From positions 248,001 to 312,000 of the forward strand of contig NCGO01000001.1 in assembly GCA_002256985.1 (NCBI GenBank): a DNA stretch of 64,000 bases. The letters are read 5' to 3'. Source of the DNA: Novosphingobium sp. 28-62-57. Its GTDB lineage: Bacteria > Pseudomonadota > Alphaproteobacteria > Sphingomonadales > Sphingomonadaceae. Made by a program: the position numbers and the translations under genes. The notes below the pieces were generated by a model that worked only from the letters and a program-made list of their open reading frames with translations, was not told the DNA's origin and made no database searches. How positions within the stretch are numbered: position 1 is the stretch's first letter; every line of letters starts with the position of its first letter. Shown piece by piece: positions 1 to 9,903 of the stretch.

Positions 1-1215
1 ACCTGCCATGGGCGCAGCGTGGCCGATGGCGCGGTGGTGCGGCAGGATGAACTCCTGCGCTGGCAGGAGGAATCCTCACCCACTGGCGCACACAGCCGTG
101 CCTGGCGCGTGGTGCAAGAGCCGCGTGGGCAGGCCATCCTGCGCCGCCTTGGGCTTGATGGCGCAGGGGCGCAGCGCGAATGCGCCGGGTGCCATGCCTC
201 TCCCGGCGCCGCGCGGCTTGCCGATGGGGTGGATTGCGAAGCCTGCCATGGCGCAGCGGGCGGCTGGCTCGCCACCCACTACACCGTTGGCGCAAGCCAC
301 CGCCGCAATGTGACCCAAGGGATGACCGATCTGGTCAACCCGCAGGTAAAGGCGCAAGTCTGCCTCGATTGCCACTTTTCGGGCGACGCAAAAGGCCAGT
401 TCATCGCGCACCGCATCATGGCAGCAGGCCACCCGCGCATTTCGTTCGAGCTGGACCTGTTCACCACGCTGCAGGCCCACCACGATGAGGACGCCGACTA
501 CGTCCAGCGCAAGAGCGGCAAGACCAACGCCATGCGCATGTGGGCGGTGGGGCAGGCCGAGGCGGTCAAGCGCAGCCTTGAGCTGTTCAGCCAGCCGACG
601 CGCGCTGTGGACGGCATCTTCCCCGAATTCACCTTCTACGATTGCCATTCATGCCACCGCCGCATCTACGATGGCGAGGCAGGCGCGAGTGTTACGGCGG
701 TGCCCAATCCGGGCCGCCCGCTGGATCTGGGCACGCCGCCTTATAATGATGAAAACATGATCATGCTGTTGGCCGCGGCGAAGGTCGTCGCACCCGACAC
801 TGCTGCAACATTCGACGCAAGAGCCAAGGCCTTCCACCGCGCTATGCTAGCCGGGCGCCCAGAAACTGTGGCCGCTGCACAATCGCTGCGCCAATCGGCA
901 GACGCGCTCTCCAGCCGCTTTGCCGGGGCCAGCTTCTCGCGCGAACAGACCTTCGCGATCATGGATTCCATCGCCAGCGACGCCATTGGCGAACGCTTCA
1001 CTGACTATGAAGGCGCGGTGCAATCGGTGATGGCGGTCGATACGCTGCTGGGCGGCATGGTCAATCAGGGCATGGTTTCCGCCTCGGCGGCCAGTGGCCT
1101 GCGCATCCAGATCAATCAGGCCTATGCTGCGGTGCGCGATCCGAACGGGTTCCAGCCGATTGCCTTCCGCCGCGCGCTGGGCGGGGCCGTTCGCTCGATC
1201 AGGAGCCTGCGCTGA
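1..1215 (+). CDS. Multihaem cytochrome c family protein, 5' truncated by window edge
   Basis: The reading frame is open from base 1, and its first codons read T-C-H-G, the end of a CxxCH haem motif whose first cysteine lies outside the window, so the gene begins upstream. A GTG at position 19 is only an internal codon. Four complete haem motifs follow: CAGCH (about residue 61 of the visible part), CEACH (79), CLDCH (121) and CHSCH (215). The last 180 residues are mostly helical and lack cysteines. The visible protein is 404 residues long and is presumably a periplasmic or exported electron carrier of the cytochrome c554-like multihaem type. Its stop codon overlaps the next start by 1 nt (TGATG), so it belongs to the operon that runs to 9723. 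The total haem count and any signal peptide cannot be seen. Confidence 0.85.
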   Translation, partial: TCHGRSVADGAVVRQDELLRWQEESSPTGAHSRAWRVVQEPRGQAILRRLGLDGAGAQRECAGCHASPGAARLADGVDCEACHGAAGGWLATHYTVGASHRRNVTQGMTDLVNPQVKAQVCLDCHFSGDAKGQFIAHRIMAAGHPRISFELDLFTTLQAHHDEDADYVQRKSGKTNAMRMWAVGQAEAVKRSLELFSQPTRAVDGIFPEFTFYDCHSCHRRIYDGEAGASVTAVPNPGRPLDLGTPPYNDENMIMLLAAAKVVAPDTAATFDARAKAFHRAMLAGRPETVAAAQSLRQSADALSSRFAGASFSREQTFAIMDSIASDAIGERFTDYEGAVQSVMAVDTLLGGMVNQGMVSASAASGLRIQINQAYAAVRDPNGFQPIAFRRALGGAVRSIRSLR

Positions 1216-3197
1216 TGGCTTTGCGGCTGGGTTTCCGTCAGGCCACCGCTGCCGTCCTTTCGCTGGCGCTGATGCTGGCCGGATGCGGCGGCGGTGAATC
1301 CGGCGCGGGCGATACTTTCACGCCCACGCCCACGCCAACGCCCACCGCCACAGCGCGCTTCTTTGCCGATCCGGCGCAAGAAGCGCTAACGGCAACCGAA
1401 GTGCAGCAAATCATCGCCCAAGCGGTGGGTGAGGCACAGGCCCGCAGCAAGCCCGCCATCATCAGCGTTGTGGACCGCGTGGGCAACGTCCTTGCCGTGT
1501 TCCGCATGAACGGCGCGCCCACACGGATGCTCACCAGCCGCCGCACCGCCACGGGCCGCATCGCCAACCCCGGCATCGATGCGCAAGGGCTCGAAGTCGA
1601 TGCCACGATGGGCGCGATCAGCAAGGCGGTGACCGGCGCGTACCTGTCCTCCAGCGGCAATGCCTTCACCACGCGCACCGCCAGCATGATCGTGCAGGAG
1701 CATTTCCCGCCCGCACCCAACACGCCGGGTCTGGAATCAGGGCCGCTATTCGGCGTGCAATTCAGCCAGTTGCCCTGTTCCGATCTCAACACCCGTTTCA
1801 TCACTGGAAACGCCGGGGCAGGCGCCTTCACCGGCCCCAAGCGCTCGCCGCTGGGCCTCGCAGCAGACCCCGGCGGGCTGCCGCTCTACAAGAACGGCGT
1901 GGTCGTCGGCGGCATCGGGGTGATGGCCGATGGCGACTATGGCTATGATCCCAACGTCACCGACATCGACGAGGACGACGAGGAATACATCGCGCTGGCA
2001 GGTATTCAGGGCTTTGCCCCTGCCGCCGACATTCGCGGTGACCGCATTACGGCGGATGGCACCACACTGCGTTTTGCGGATGCCCAACCGTCAAAGCTTT
2101 CCGCGCTGCAAACAAACTTCGCCGCCATCAACAACACGCGCGGCACGCTGATCCCGGTGACTGGATACTATGACGGCAGCTCCGTTCTGGCGGGCGCTGC
2201 CTATGGCACCGAACGCAGCGGCATCCGCCGGGTCAGCGCGTCAGAATTCGCGCTCGCCGATGCTTATCTGCTCACCGATGGTGCAGGAAACCCGCGCTAT
2301 CCGGTCAAGGCCGGGACCGATGGTGGCACCGTAGGCCAGCCGCTCACCGCAGCAGAAGCCCGCGCGGTGCTGGAAGAAGCCTTCACAGTAATGTCCCGCG
2401 CCCGCGCGCAGATCCGCCGCCCGCTCGATAGCCGCGCGCAAGTGACGATCACCGTGGTCGATACTTTCGGCGAAGTGCTGGGGCAGGTGCGTAGCCCCGA
2501 TGCGCCGATTTTCGGCATCGACGTGTCGCTTCAAAAGGCGCGCACGGCGGCGTTCTTCTCCAACCCACTGGCCGCGCAGCAATTGCTCGCCACACCCGGC
2601 GCGGACGCTTTCGTGCAGCGGGTGCGCGATTTTCTGGGGGACCAGAGCGCGCTGACCGGGGCCAAGGCTTTTGCCGATCGTTCCGGCGGCAACCTGTCAC
2701 GGCCCTACTTCCCCGATGGCGAACTGGGCCGCCCTCCCGGCCCGCTATCGCGCGCGATTGATGATTTCAGCCCCTTTGCCACGGGCCTGCAGATCGCGCT
2801 GGTGGCGGGCAATGTGGTGCAGCACGCAGGCTTTTTGCAAGGCGCAGGCAGCGATACGCCACAGACCTGCTCCAGCGTCCCGGATACGCCCACCGGCAAA
2901 AAGCGCCTTGCCAACGGTATCCAGATTTTCCCCGGCTCAGTGCCAATCTATCGCGGCAACCGTCTGGTCGGCGCGATTGGCGTGTCGGGTGATGGCATCG
3001 ATCAGGATGACATGATCTCGTTCCTCGGCCTGCACAATGCCGGGGCCAGAGTGGGCGGAATCGGCAATGCGCCCAAAGACATGCGCGCCGATACCATCGT
3101 CGTCGCCATCGGCAGCGGCGTGCGTCTGCGCTATGTGAATTGCCCCTTCGCGCCGTTCCTCGATACGAGCGAACAGAACGTGTGCGAGGGCAAATGA
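1215..3197 (+). CDS. Lipoprotein with two GlcG/HbpS-like (DUF336) haem-binding domains
   Basis: The N-terminus is a hydrophobic signal followed by the lipobox LMLAGC, so Cys23 or thereabouts should be lipidated. A short PT repeat linker follows. Two stretches resemble the GlcG/HbpS (Haem_degrading) fold: one after the linker, with the I-S-V-V-D-R-V-G-N-V-L pattern, and one around residues 390-450 with T-V-V-D-T-F-G-E-V-L. That pattern is characteristic of this family, some members of which bind or degrade haem. Its 660 residues are about four times a single GlcG domain. It starts within the stop codon of the upstream cytochrome gene, and its own stop overlaps the start of the beta-barrel gene, so the three are probably translationally coupled. 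Haem binding here is an inference from family and neighbours. Confidence 0.75.
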   Translation: MALRLGFRQATAAVLSLALMLAGCGGGESGAGDTFTPTPTPTPTATARFFADPAQEALTATEVQQIIAQAVGEAQARSKPAIISVVDRVGNVLAVFRMNGAPTRMLTSRRTATGRIANPGIDAQGLEVDATMGAISKAVTGAYLSSSGNAFTTRTASMIVQEHFPPAPNTPGLESGPLFGVQFSQLPCSDLNTRFITGNAGAGAFTGPKRSPLGLAADPGGLPLYKNGVVVGGIGVMADGDYGYDPNVTDIDEDDEEYIALAGIQGFAPAADIRGDRITADGTTLRFADAQPSKLSALQTNFAAINNTRGTLIPVTGYYDGSSVLAGAAYGTERSGIRRVSASEFALADAYLLTDGAGNPRYPVKAGTDGGTVGQPLTAAEARAVLEEAFTVMSRARAQIRRPLDSRAQVTITVVDTFGEVLGQVRSPDAPIFGIDVSLQKARTAAFFSNPLAAQQLLATPGADAFVQRVRDFLGDQSALTGAKAFADRSGGNLSRPYFPDGELGRPPGPLSRAIDDFSPFATGLQIALVAGNVVQHAGFLQGAGSDTPQTCSSVPDTPTGKKRLANGIQIFPGSVPIYRGNRLVGAIGVSGDGIDQDDMISFLGLHNAGARVGGIGNAPKDMRADTIVVAIGSGVRLRYVNCPFAPFLDTSEQNVCEGK

Positions 3198-5164
3198 TGC
3201 TACCGGTGCTTGCCCTGCTTGCGCCAGCACTGGGCATGATCCAGCCGGTCCATCAGCCGGTGCCGGAGGAGCCTCAGTCTGTTTCCGATGCGCAGAACCC
3301 GCCGGATGCCGCGCTGCCCGGCGGAGAAACCGACGCTGACGAGGCGCTGATCGATGGCCGCCGCCGCCCCGGCTATAGCAAGCAGCTTCCAGAAAAGGTC
3401 GAGCAGGACAATCCCGGCGCGGTCAACGCCCCGCCGCCCGAGGCCTTTTACGACAAGTATGACGGCGAAGGCCCGCTGGGCAATCTCGCGCTCGATGTGG
3501 CCCTGCCGGATCGCTGGCGCATCGTGTCGTCGCTCTGTCCGCAGAAGGACAAGGTCACCGGCAAGCGCGACCAGTCGATCTACACCCTGTTTCCGCGCCT
3601 TGCTTCGGTCTGCCACTCCTCGCTCGATCCGTTCCACCACAGCCTGCTGAAGGGCGACCGCCCGCTGGCCAAGGGCAAACGCCCCGGCTTCCTGAAAGGC
3701 GACGACTGGTTCCTGATTGCCGGTGCCGTGTCCGACACGATTGTCGAGCCGCGCAGTTTTCCGATCCCGGTCGGCAATCAGACCACCAGCGATCCCAACC
3801 AGATTGACGTGTTCGGCCGCAGCAACAGCCTTGTGCTGGCGCAGACCTTCATCGCCAGCGTGTCGCTGCTCAAAGGCATGACCGCGTTCAAGCCGCCGAC
3901 GATTGAATACCGCATCGCGATTGCGGGCAATATCAATCATGTGCAGTTGCCTGAACGGCGTGTTCTGTTCGTCGAACCGTCCAAGGGCACGCGCCGCACC
4001 GATGGATTTGTGGGCCTGCAAGAAGCTTTCGTCGATTACCACCTCGGCCAGTATGATTCGAAGCGCTACGATTTCATCTCGGTCCGCGCAGGGATCCAGC
4101 CGATGCAGTCGGACTTCCGCGGCTTCCTGTTCAACGACAACCAGCTCGGCATTCGCCTGTTCGGCAACCGCGACAACAACCGCTTCCAGTTCAATCTGGC
4201 GGCATTCTGGCGGCTGGAAAAAGACACCAACTCCGGCCTGAACGACATCACGCAGACCCCGCGCGATGATTTCGTGCTGATGGCCAATGTCTATCGGCAG
4301 GACTTCCCGGTCGTCGGCCTCACCAGCCAGCTTTCGGCCACATGGAACATCAACCGGGAGCGGGGCCAGGTCGCGGTGGACAAGAACGGCTTCCCGGTGC
4401 GGCCCGCGCTGCTGGGCGATCTGCGCGGGCGCAACTACGATGTCGTCTATCTGGGCTATGCCGCCGATGGCCGCATTGGGCGCATCAATGTCACCGCGCA
4501 ATTCTATGGCGCGCTCGGCCATGACAGCAACAACTTCCTGACCAGCGGCCCCGCCAGCATCCGTGCGTTCATGGCCGCTGCGGAATTGAGCTATGACATC
4601 GACTGGACCCGCATCCGCCTCTCCGGCCTCTATGCCAGCGGCGACAAGGACCCCTACGATCAGGTCGAAGGCGGGTTTGATGCGATCTTCGAAAACCCGC
4701 AGTTTGCAGGCGCCGATACCAGTTACTGGATCCGCCAGACCATCCCCTTCGCAGGCGGAGGGCGCGCGATTTCGATCAACGGGCGCAACGGCATTCTCAA
4801 TTCGCTGCGCTCGTCCAAAGAGCAGGGCCAGTCGAACTTCACCAATCCGGGCACCATGCTGCTGGGGCTTGGCACCGATTTCGATCTGACACCCACGGTG
4901 CGAGTCTCGACCAACATCAACCACTTGTGGTTCGAAGATACCAAAGTGCTGCAAGTGCTGCGCAACGAAGGCTCGATCCCCAAGGAGATCGGCTGGGACG
5001 CCTCGGTCTCGGCCATATGGCGGCCCAATGCCTCGCAAAATCTGGTGTTCCGCCTGTCGGGCGCAGTGCTTGAACCGGGGCGGGGCTTTGACACCCTGTT
5101 TGCGCAACAGGGCAAGGCCAGCCGCTTCTATTCCGTCCTCGCCAACGCGACTCTGGCCTTCTGA
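3194..5164 (+). CDS. Outer-membrane beta-barrel protein of the multihaem operon
   Basis: The frame is open from 3140, but the ATG at 3194 (or the adjacent ATG at 3197) starts a clear signal peptide (MMLPVLALLAPALG) and overlaps the previous stop as ATGATG, so 3194 is preferred; this gives 656 residues. After an acidic, proline-rich N-terminal stretch the protein shows many alternating aromatic and polar strands, ends in ...NATLAF with a terminal Phe typical of outer-membrane barrels, and has no long hydrophobic helices after the signal. I do not recognise a named family. Position between cytochrome genes with 1-4 nt overlaps suggests it is the outer-membrane component of their complex, comparable in role but not evidently in sequence to MtrB-type porins. 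Confidence 0.7.
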   Translation: MMLPVLALLAPALGMIQPVHQPVPEEPQSVSDAQNPPDAALPGGETDADEALIDGRRRPGYSKQLPEKVEQDNPGAVNAPPPEAFYDKYDGEGPLGNLALDVALPDRWRIVSSLCPQKDKVTGKRDQSIYTLFPRLASVCHSSLDPFHHSLLKGDRPLAKGKRPGFLKGDDWFLIAGAVSDTIVEPRSFPIPVGNQTTSDPNQIDVFGRSNSLVLAQTFIASVSLLKGMTAFKPPTIEYRIAIAGNINHVQLPERRVLFVEPSKGTRRTDGFVGLQEAFVDYHLGQYDSKRYDFISVRAGIQPMQSDFRGFLFNDNQLGIRLFGNRDNNRFQFNLAAFWRLEKDTNSGLNDITQTPRDDFVLMANVYRQDFPVVGLTSQLSATWNINRERGQVAVDKNGFPVRPALLGDLRGRNYDVVYLGYAADGRIGRINVTAQFYGALGHDSNNFLTSGPASIRAFMAAAELSYDIDWTRIRLSGLYASGDKDPYDQVEGGFDAIFENPQFAGADTSYWIRQTIPFAGGGRAISINGRNGILNSLRSSKEQGQSNFTNPGTMLLGLGTDFDLTPTVRVSTNINHLWFEDTKVLQVLRNEGSIPKEIGWDASVSAIWRPNASQNLVFRLSGAVLEPGRGFDTLFAQQGKASRFYSVLANATLAF

Positions 5165-8100
5165 TGACCCAGCCCATGACCGACCCGCGCCGCACGCGCT
5201 TACTCCCCTGGCTCATCGCGCTGTTGGCCACGCTGCTGGTGCCTAGCGCGCTGTTTGCGGCGGGCGAGGAGCCTGCACAAAAGGTGACGCACACCCGCGC
5301 GCCGCCCGCACCACGCGGCCAGCCGGGCGATACGGCGCAAGAGCAATGGGCCTATGTCGACAAGCAGAACGCAGGCTGCGTCAGCTGCCACACACAAAGC
5401 GATCACCGCACGATGCATGCCAGCTCCGCCGTGGTGCTGTCCTGCGCCGATTGCCACGGGGGCGATACCAAAGTTGTGGCGGATCGTTCGTGGAACCACA
5501 ATTCGATGGAATATGTGGGCGCGATGAAGGCCGCTCACGTGTTGCCGAAGTATCCGGTGGCATGGGGCTGGCCATCTTCGGCCAACCCGAAGCGGTCCTA
5601 TGCACTGCTGGCCAAGGAAAGCCCGGACTTCATCCGTTTCGTTAACCCATCGGACTATCGCGTGGCGCGCGATGCCTGTGGGGCGTGTCATATGGCGATC
5701 ATCGAGGCGTCCGAACGCTCGTTGATGTCCACCGGCGCAATGCTCTGGGGCGGGGCGGCCTATAACAATGGCATCGTGCCGTTCAAAAACTACATGTTCG
5801 GCGAAAGCTTTACGCGGAACGGTGAGCCAGCGCTGCTCAAGTCTGCGTCGAAGGAAATCGGCCCCGATGGCAAGCCGATGTGGGGCACGGTCACGCCCAA
5901 GGAAAAGGCGCGGGGCGCGCTGCCGATCCTCTATCCGCTGCCGCGCTGGCACCAGATCCCGCCGGGTGATGTGTTTCGCGTGTTCGAAGATGGCGGCCGC
6001 ACGATCAATCCGCAGTTCCCCGAAATCGGCCTGCCCAACTCGACCGGCCTGATCCAGCGCTTGGACGAGCCGGGAAGGCCGGACCTCAAGCAATCGAACC
6101 GTGGCCCCGCCACCGGCCTGCGCGTCGCGATTCCGGTCCTGAACATCCACAAGACCCGCCTGAACGACCCCTTCCTGTTCCAGATGGGCACCAACGACCA
6201 GCCGGGCGATTATCGCTCATCAGGCTGCGCCGCGTGCCACGTGATCTACGCCAACGACCGCGAACCGCGCCATTCGCTGAACTATGGCAAATGCGGGCGC
6301 GACGGGCAGACGGTCACCGCCGACCCTGCGATCAACACCTTGCGCGAAGGGCAGCACCGCAAGGGTGCCTATGGCACTTATGATGCGCAAGCGCATGAAT
6401 CGCACGATAAAGTGCGCGGCACCGTGCTCGGCGGGAAGGGCGGCTATCTGGGCGGGGACAAGTCTGACGCGGAAGCCTCAGGCACGATGGCCGATGATTG
6501 CGCCCGCGCGATTTCAGCGCCGACACAACTGGTCTATGCCCCTGCCAAGGGCATCGCCCCGCACGGCACGATGGACCACGCCAAGCTCGATCAGGCCGCA
6601 GCCCACGCGACGGCTGGCCTTGATGAAACGGGCCATGTCAACAAAGCCGCCCACGAAGCCATCGGCCCAGCCGCCATGCAGGACCGGGAACGCGGCCACC
6701 CGCTCGTCCACGCATTCACCCGCGCCATCCCCACCGCGCAGTGCATGAACTGCCACATGCACCAGCCGAACATCTTCCTGAACAGCTACCTCGGCTACAC
6801 GATGTGGGACTATGAATCCGATGCGCCCAGCATGTGGCCGGGGCCTGAGAATCGCGCGCCCAAGCCCGCCGGAATGTCGGACGCGGACTACGAAAAGGCG
6901 TTCAAGAAGCAGTTCTATCCCACCAGCGACGAACAACGCGAAGTGCTCGACCGCAACCCCGAAGGCGCGGCCACGCGCGGGCTGTGGCGCGATGTGGAGT
7001 TCCTGCGCAACGTCTATGACGTCAACGCTCAGGCCAAGGACACCCAGTTCGCCGATTACCACGGCCACGGCTGGAACTTCCGCGCGATCCTGAAGCGCGA
7101 CCGTCGCGGCAACCTGCTCGACGACGATGGTGATATGAGCACCTACGGCACCGACACCGCGCACATCATTGACCCGAACGACCCCGAAAAGTTCCGTAAA
7201 GGCACCGAGGGCAAATTCGTCGAGGTTGGCCCCGACAATCCCGGAAAGTCCGTCCACATGATGGACATTCACGCCCAGATCGGCATGCAATGCGCCGATT
7301 GCCACTTCGCGCAGGATAGCCACGGCAACGGCTTGATCTATGGCGAAGTCGCCAATGCGGTGGAGATCGGCTGCAAGGACTGCCACGGCACGCCTGATGC
7401 CTATCCCACGCTGCTAACCTCGAACCTCGCCGCGCCAGAAAAGGGCACCAACCTCTCTCTGCTGCGCAACGCCGATGGCCAGCGCCGTTTCGAATGGTTC
7501 ACCGAGGCCGATGGCCGCCGCGTGCTGATCCAGCGCTCGATCATCGATCCCAACCTGTCCTGGCGCATGAGCCTTGTGAAAGACTCGGTCGACGCGCGCT
7601 TTGCCGGCAAGATGGACAGCACCGGTGCGCCGATCTTCAACCCGAAGGCCGCGCGCGCCAAACTGATGGCCAAATCCGCCTCTGATGATGGGGAATACAA
7701 GTTTGGCACCGGTATCCCCAAGGAAGCCCGCGCGCACCGCGATGATGACATGGCCTGCTTCACCTGCCACCTCTCGTGGACCACATCGTGCGCAGGCTGT
7801 CATCTGCCGATCGAGGCGAACTGGAAATCGGCCACGCACAAGTACGAGGAAGACTACACCCGCAACTACGCGACCTATAACCCGCAGGTTGCGCGCGATG
7901 ATATGTTCCAGCTGGGCAAGCACCAGCGCAACAAATCCTCCGGCAGCGATCCGGTGCAGTTTGATGCTGCTGGCAACCCCGTCAGCGGAAAGGCCATCAC
8001 CGCCCCGATCCGCTCCACCTCGGCGCTGATCCTGTCATCGACGAATATCAACCGCGAACGCATCTATGTGCAGCAGCCGCCGATTTCCTCGATCGGCTAT

Positions 8101-9723
8101 TCGAGCCAAGCATTTGCGCCGCACTTCCCGCACACCGTCCGCAAGAACGAGACCAAGCAGTGCACCGATTGCCACGTCAGTGCCGACGAGGACAACAATG
8201 CGGTCATGGCGCAGCTTCTGCTGCTCGGCACAAACTACGTGAATTTCGTCGGGATGAACGCATGGTTCGGCCTTGCCGGCGGCTTCGAAGCCGTGCGCGT
8301 CACCGAATGGGACGAACCCCAAGCCGTGATCGGCTCCTACCTGCACCGCTATGCCTATCCCGATTACTGGATGCAGCACGTTGAGAAGAACGGCCGCGAA
8401 TTGAAGAACTGGACGCGCGGCAAACCGTTCGACAGCAAGCTATCGGGCGAAACCACGGGCCAGGAACAATTCGCCAATGTCGTCGAAGGCACGAAGGACG
8501 CCGTCCGCTGCCTGCAAATGCGCGGCGAATACATGTTCGTCGCCGAAGGCAGCGGGGGTTTCCGCGCCTATGACATTGCCGCAATTGGTGACAAGGGCTT
8601 CTCCGAACGCATCGTCACCGCGCCGTTCTCTCCGCTTGGCCACGATACGCATGTGAAGACGAAGAACGCCACCTGCATGGCGCTACCCACCAATCAGGCC
8701 ATTGCGCCCACGCGCAACACGCCCGAACTGCGCGGCCTCAATCAGGAGCAGCCGTTCTCGCCGGTCTACAGCTATGCCTTTGTGACCGATGCGGTCGAAG
8801 GGCTGATCGCGGTCAATGTCGATACGCTGGCCGATGGCGAATTCCGCAACAATTTCTTCGAGCGCGCCTTCACCTTCAACCCCGACGGCGTGCTCACAGG
8901 CGCGCGCCACATCACGCTCGCGGGCGATTACGCCTATATCGTGACCGAAAAGGCGCTGGTCACGGTTCACCTGACCAAGCCGTGGAGCGCGGATAAGGCT
9001 TGCGAAATCAGCGCGAAGGAAACTTGCCTAGCCCCGCGCGTCATCTCCGTGGTGCCACTCACCGATCCCCGAGCCACCGCAGTGCAATTCCGCTATCTGT
9101 GGGTGACGACAGCCAAGGGCCTCGAACTGCTGGACGTAACCAATCTGGCCGAGCCGAAGCCAGTAGCCGGTGCCACCGTGCCGCTGGCCGACGCCCGCCG
9201 CGTCTACCTTTCGCGCACCTATGCCTATGTCGCCGCCAAGGGGCAGGGCCTTGTGATCGTCGATATCACCGCGCCCACGCGGCCTGCCATCTACACCAGC
9301 TACACTGCCGATGGTAAACTGACCGATGCCGAGGACGTAATCGTCGCCTCCACCAACGCCTCGCTCTTTGCCTATGTCGCCGATGGCCGGAACGGGGTGA
9401 AAGTGCTGCAATTGACCAGCCCGTCCAGCCAGCCCAATTTCTATGGCTTCAGCCCTGAACCCAAGCCCGAACTGATCGCCTGGGCCCGCACACCCAGCCC
9501 AGCCTTGGCGCTATCCAAAGGCTTGGACCGTGATCGCGGCGTGGATGAAACTGGCGGGCAAATGGCGGTATTCGGCCGCCTCGGCTCGCGCCCGTTCACC
9601 CGGTCCGAGATGGAAGAGCTTTTCCTCAATGCCAGGGGCGAGGTGTTCCGCGTTTCCAATGCGGTGGACATGGCCCAATGGGTCGGCGCAAAGGCCGCGC
9701 CGATCCTTGCGAAAAATCGGTAA
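5164..9723 (+). CDS. Decahaem cytochrome c with C-terminal LVIVD-repeat beta-propeller region
   Basis: This 1519-residue exported protein has an N-terminal hydrophobic segment at about residues 12-33. Ten CxxCH haem motifs are visible near residues 72 (CVSCH), 94 (CADCH), 172 (CGACH), 355 (CAACH), 527 (CMNCH), 710 (CADCH), 737 (CKDCH), 865 (CFTCH), 876 (CAGCH) and 1000 (CTDCH). From about residue 1110 to 1450 there are no haem motifs; instead, repeated blocks such as LVIVDITAP and LELLDVTNLAEP recur, as in LVIVD-repeat propellers. The start (TGATG) overlaps the beta-barrel gene stop. An ATG 12 nt further in is an alternative start. The combination suggests a large periplasmic or surface electron-transfer protein with a propeller that could bind a partner or substrate. 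The electron donor and acceptor are unknown. Confidence 0.8.
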   Translation: MTQPMTDPRRTRLLPWLIALLATLLVPSALFAAGEEPAQKVTHTRAPPAPRGQPGDTAQEQWAYVDKQNAGCVSCHTQSDHRTMHASSAVVLSCADCHGGDTKVVADRSWNHNSMEYVGAMKAAHVLPKYPVAWGWPSSANPKRSYALLAKESPDFIRFVNPSDYRVARDACGACHMAIIEASERSLMSTGAMLWGGAAYNNGIVPFKNYMFGESFTRNGEPALLKSASKEIGPDGKPMWGTVTPKEKARGALPILYPLPRWHQIPPGDVFRVFEDGGRTINPQFPEIGLPNSTGLIQRLDEPGRPDLKQSNRGPATGLRVAIPVLNIHKTRLNDPFLFQMGTNDQPGDYRSSGCAACHVIYANDREPRHSLNYGKCGRDGQTVTADPAINTLREGQHRKGAYGTYDAQAHESHDKVRGTVLGGKGGYLGGDKSDAEASGTMADDCARAISAPTQLVYAPAKGIAPHGTMDHAKLDQAAAHATAGLDETGHVNKAAHEAIGPAAMQDRERGHPLVHAFTRAIPTAQCMNCHMHQPNIFLNSYLGYTMWDYESDAPSMWPGPENRAPKPAGMSDADYEKAFKKQFYPTSDEQREVLDRNPEGAATRGLWRDVEFLRNVYDVNAQAKDTQFADYHGHGWNFRAILKRDRRGNLLDDDGDMSTYGTDTAHIIDPNDPEKFRKGTEGKFVEVGPDNPGKSVHMMDIHAQIGMQCADCHFAQDSHGNGLIYGEVANAVEIGCKDCHGTPDAYPTLLTSNLAAPEKGTNLSLLRNADGQRRFEWFTEADGRRVLIQRSIIDPNLSWRMSLVKDSVDARFAGKMDSTGAPIFNPKAARAKLMAKSASDDGEYKFGTGIPKEARAHRDDDMACFTCHLSWTTSCAGCHLPIEANWKSATHKYEEDYTRNYATYNPQVARDDMFQLGKHQRNKSSGSDPVQFDAAGNPVSGKAITAPIRSTSALILSSTNINRERIYVQQPPISSIGYSSQAFAPHFPHTVRKNETKQCTDCHVSADEDNNAVMAQLLLLGTNYVNFVGMNAWFGLAGGFEAVRVTEWDEPQAVIGSYLHRYAYPDYWMQHVEKNGRELKNWTRGKPFDSKLSGETTGQEQFANVVEGTKDAVRCLQMRGEYMFVAEGSGGFRAYDIAAIGDKGFSERIVTAPFSPLGHDTHVKTKNATCMALPTNQAIAPTRNTPELRGLNQEQPFSPVYSYAFVTDAVEGLIAVNVDTLADGEFRNNFFERAFTFNPDGVLTGARHITLAGDYAYIVTEKALVTVHLTKPWSADKACEISAKETCLAPRVISVVPLTDPRATAVQFRYLWVTTAKGLELLDVTNLAEPKPVAGATVPLADARRVYLSRTYAYVAAKGQGLVIVDITAPTRPAIYTSYTADGKLTDAEDVIVASTNASLFAYVADGRNGVKVLQLTSPSSQPNFYGFSPEPKPELIAWARTPSPALALSKGLDRDRGVDETGGQMAVFGRLGSRPFTRSEMEELFLNARGEVFRVSNAVDMAQWVGAKAAPILAKNR

Positions 9724-9758
9724 GATTAAGCGATCTGCCATAATCACGCAACCAAGAC

Positions 9759-9860
9759 CCGTTCGTGTCGAGCGAAGTCGAGACACCGCGCGCATGTGTC
9801 TCGACTTCGGGCGTTGCCCGAAGTTTACCCCGAGCATGTCGAGGGGCTCGACACGAACGG
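9759..9860. repeat. Dispersed inverted repeat, TTCGTGTCGAG family
   Basis: The two ends, CCGTTCGTGTCGAG and CTCGACACGAACGG, are inverted copies, with further internal inverted arms around GTCTCGACTTCGGGC. A related element lies at 12201-12340. It sits just after the cytochrome operon stop and could act as a transcript end or stabiliser. Confidence 0.8.
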
Positions 9861-9903
9861 AGCTAGGGATGGGTGTCGCAAGAAAGCCACCCGACTGACC
9901 CGC

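Noticed and set aside
3200-5107. Minus-strand frame of 635 codons opposite the beta-barrel gene
   Set aside because: Antisense artefact; the plus strand has a signal peptide and barrel ending.
9495-9535. SPALALSKGLDRDRG stretch in the decahaem protein as another repeat insertion
   Set aside because: The DNA only partly resembles the GTCGAAGG arm; too many mismatches to support it.
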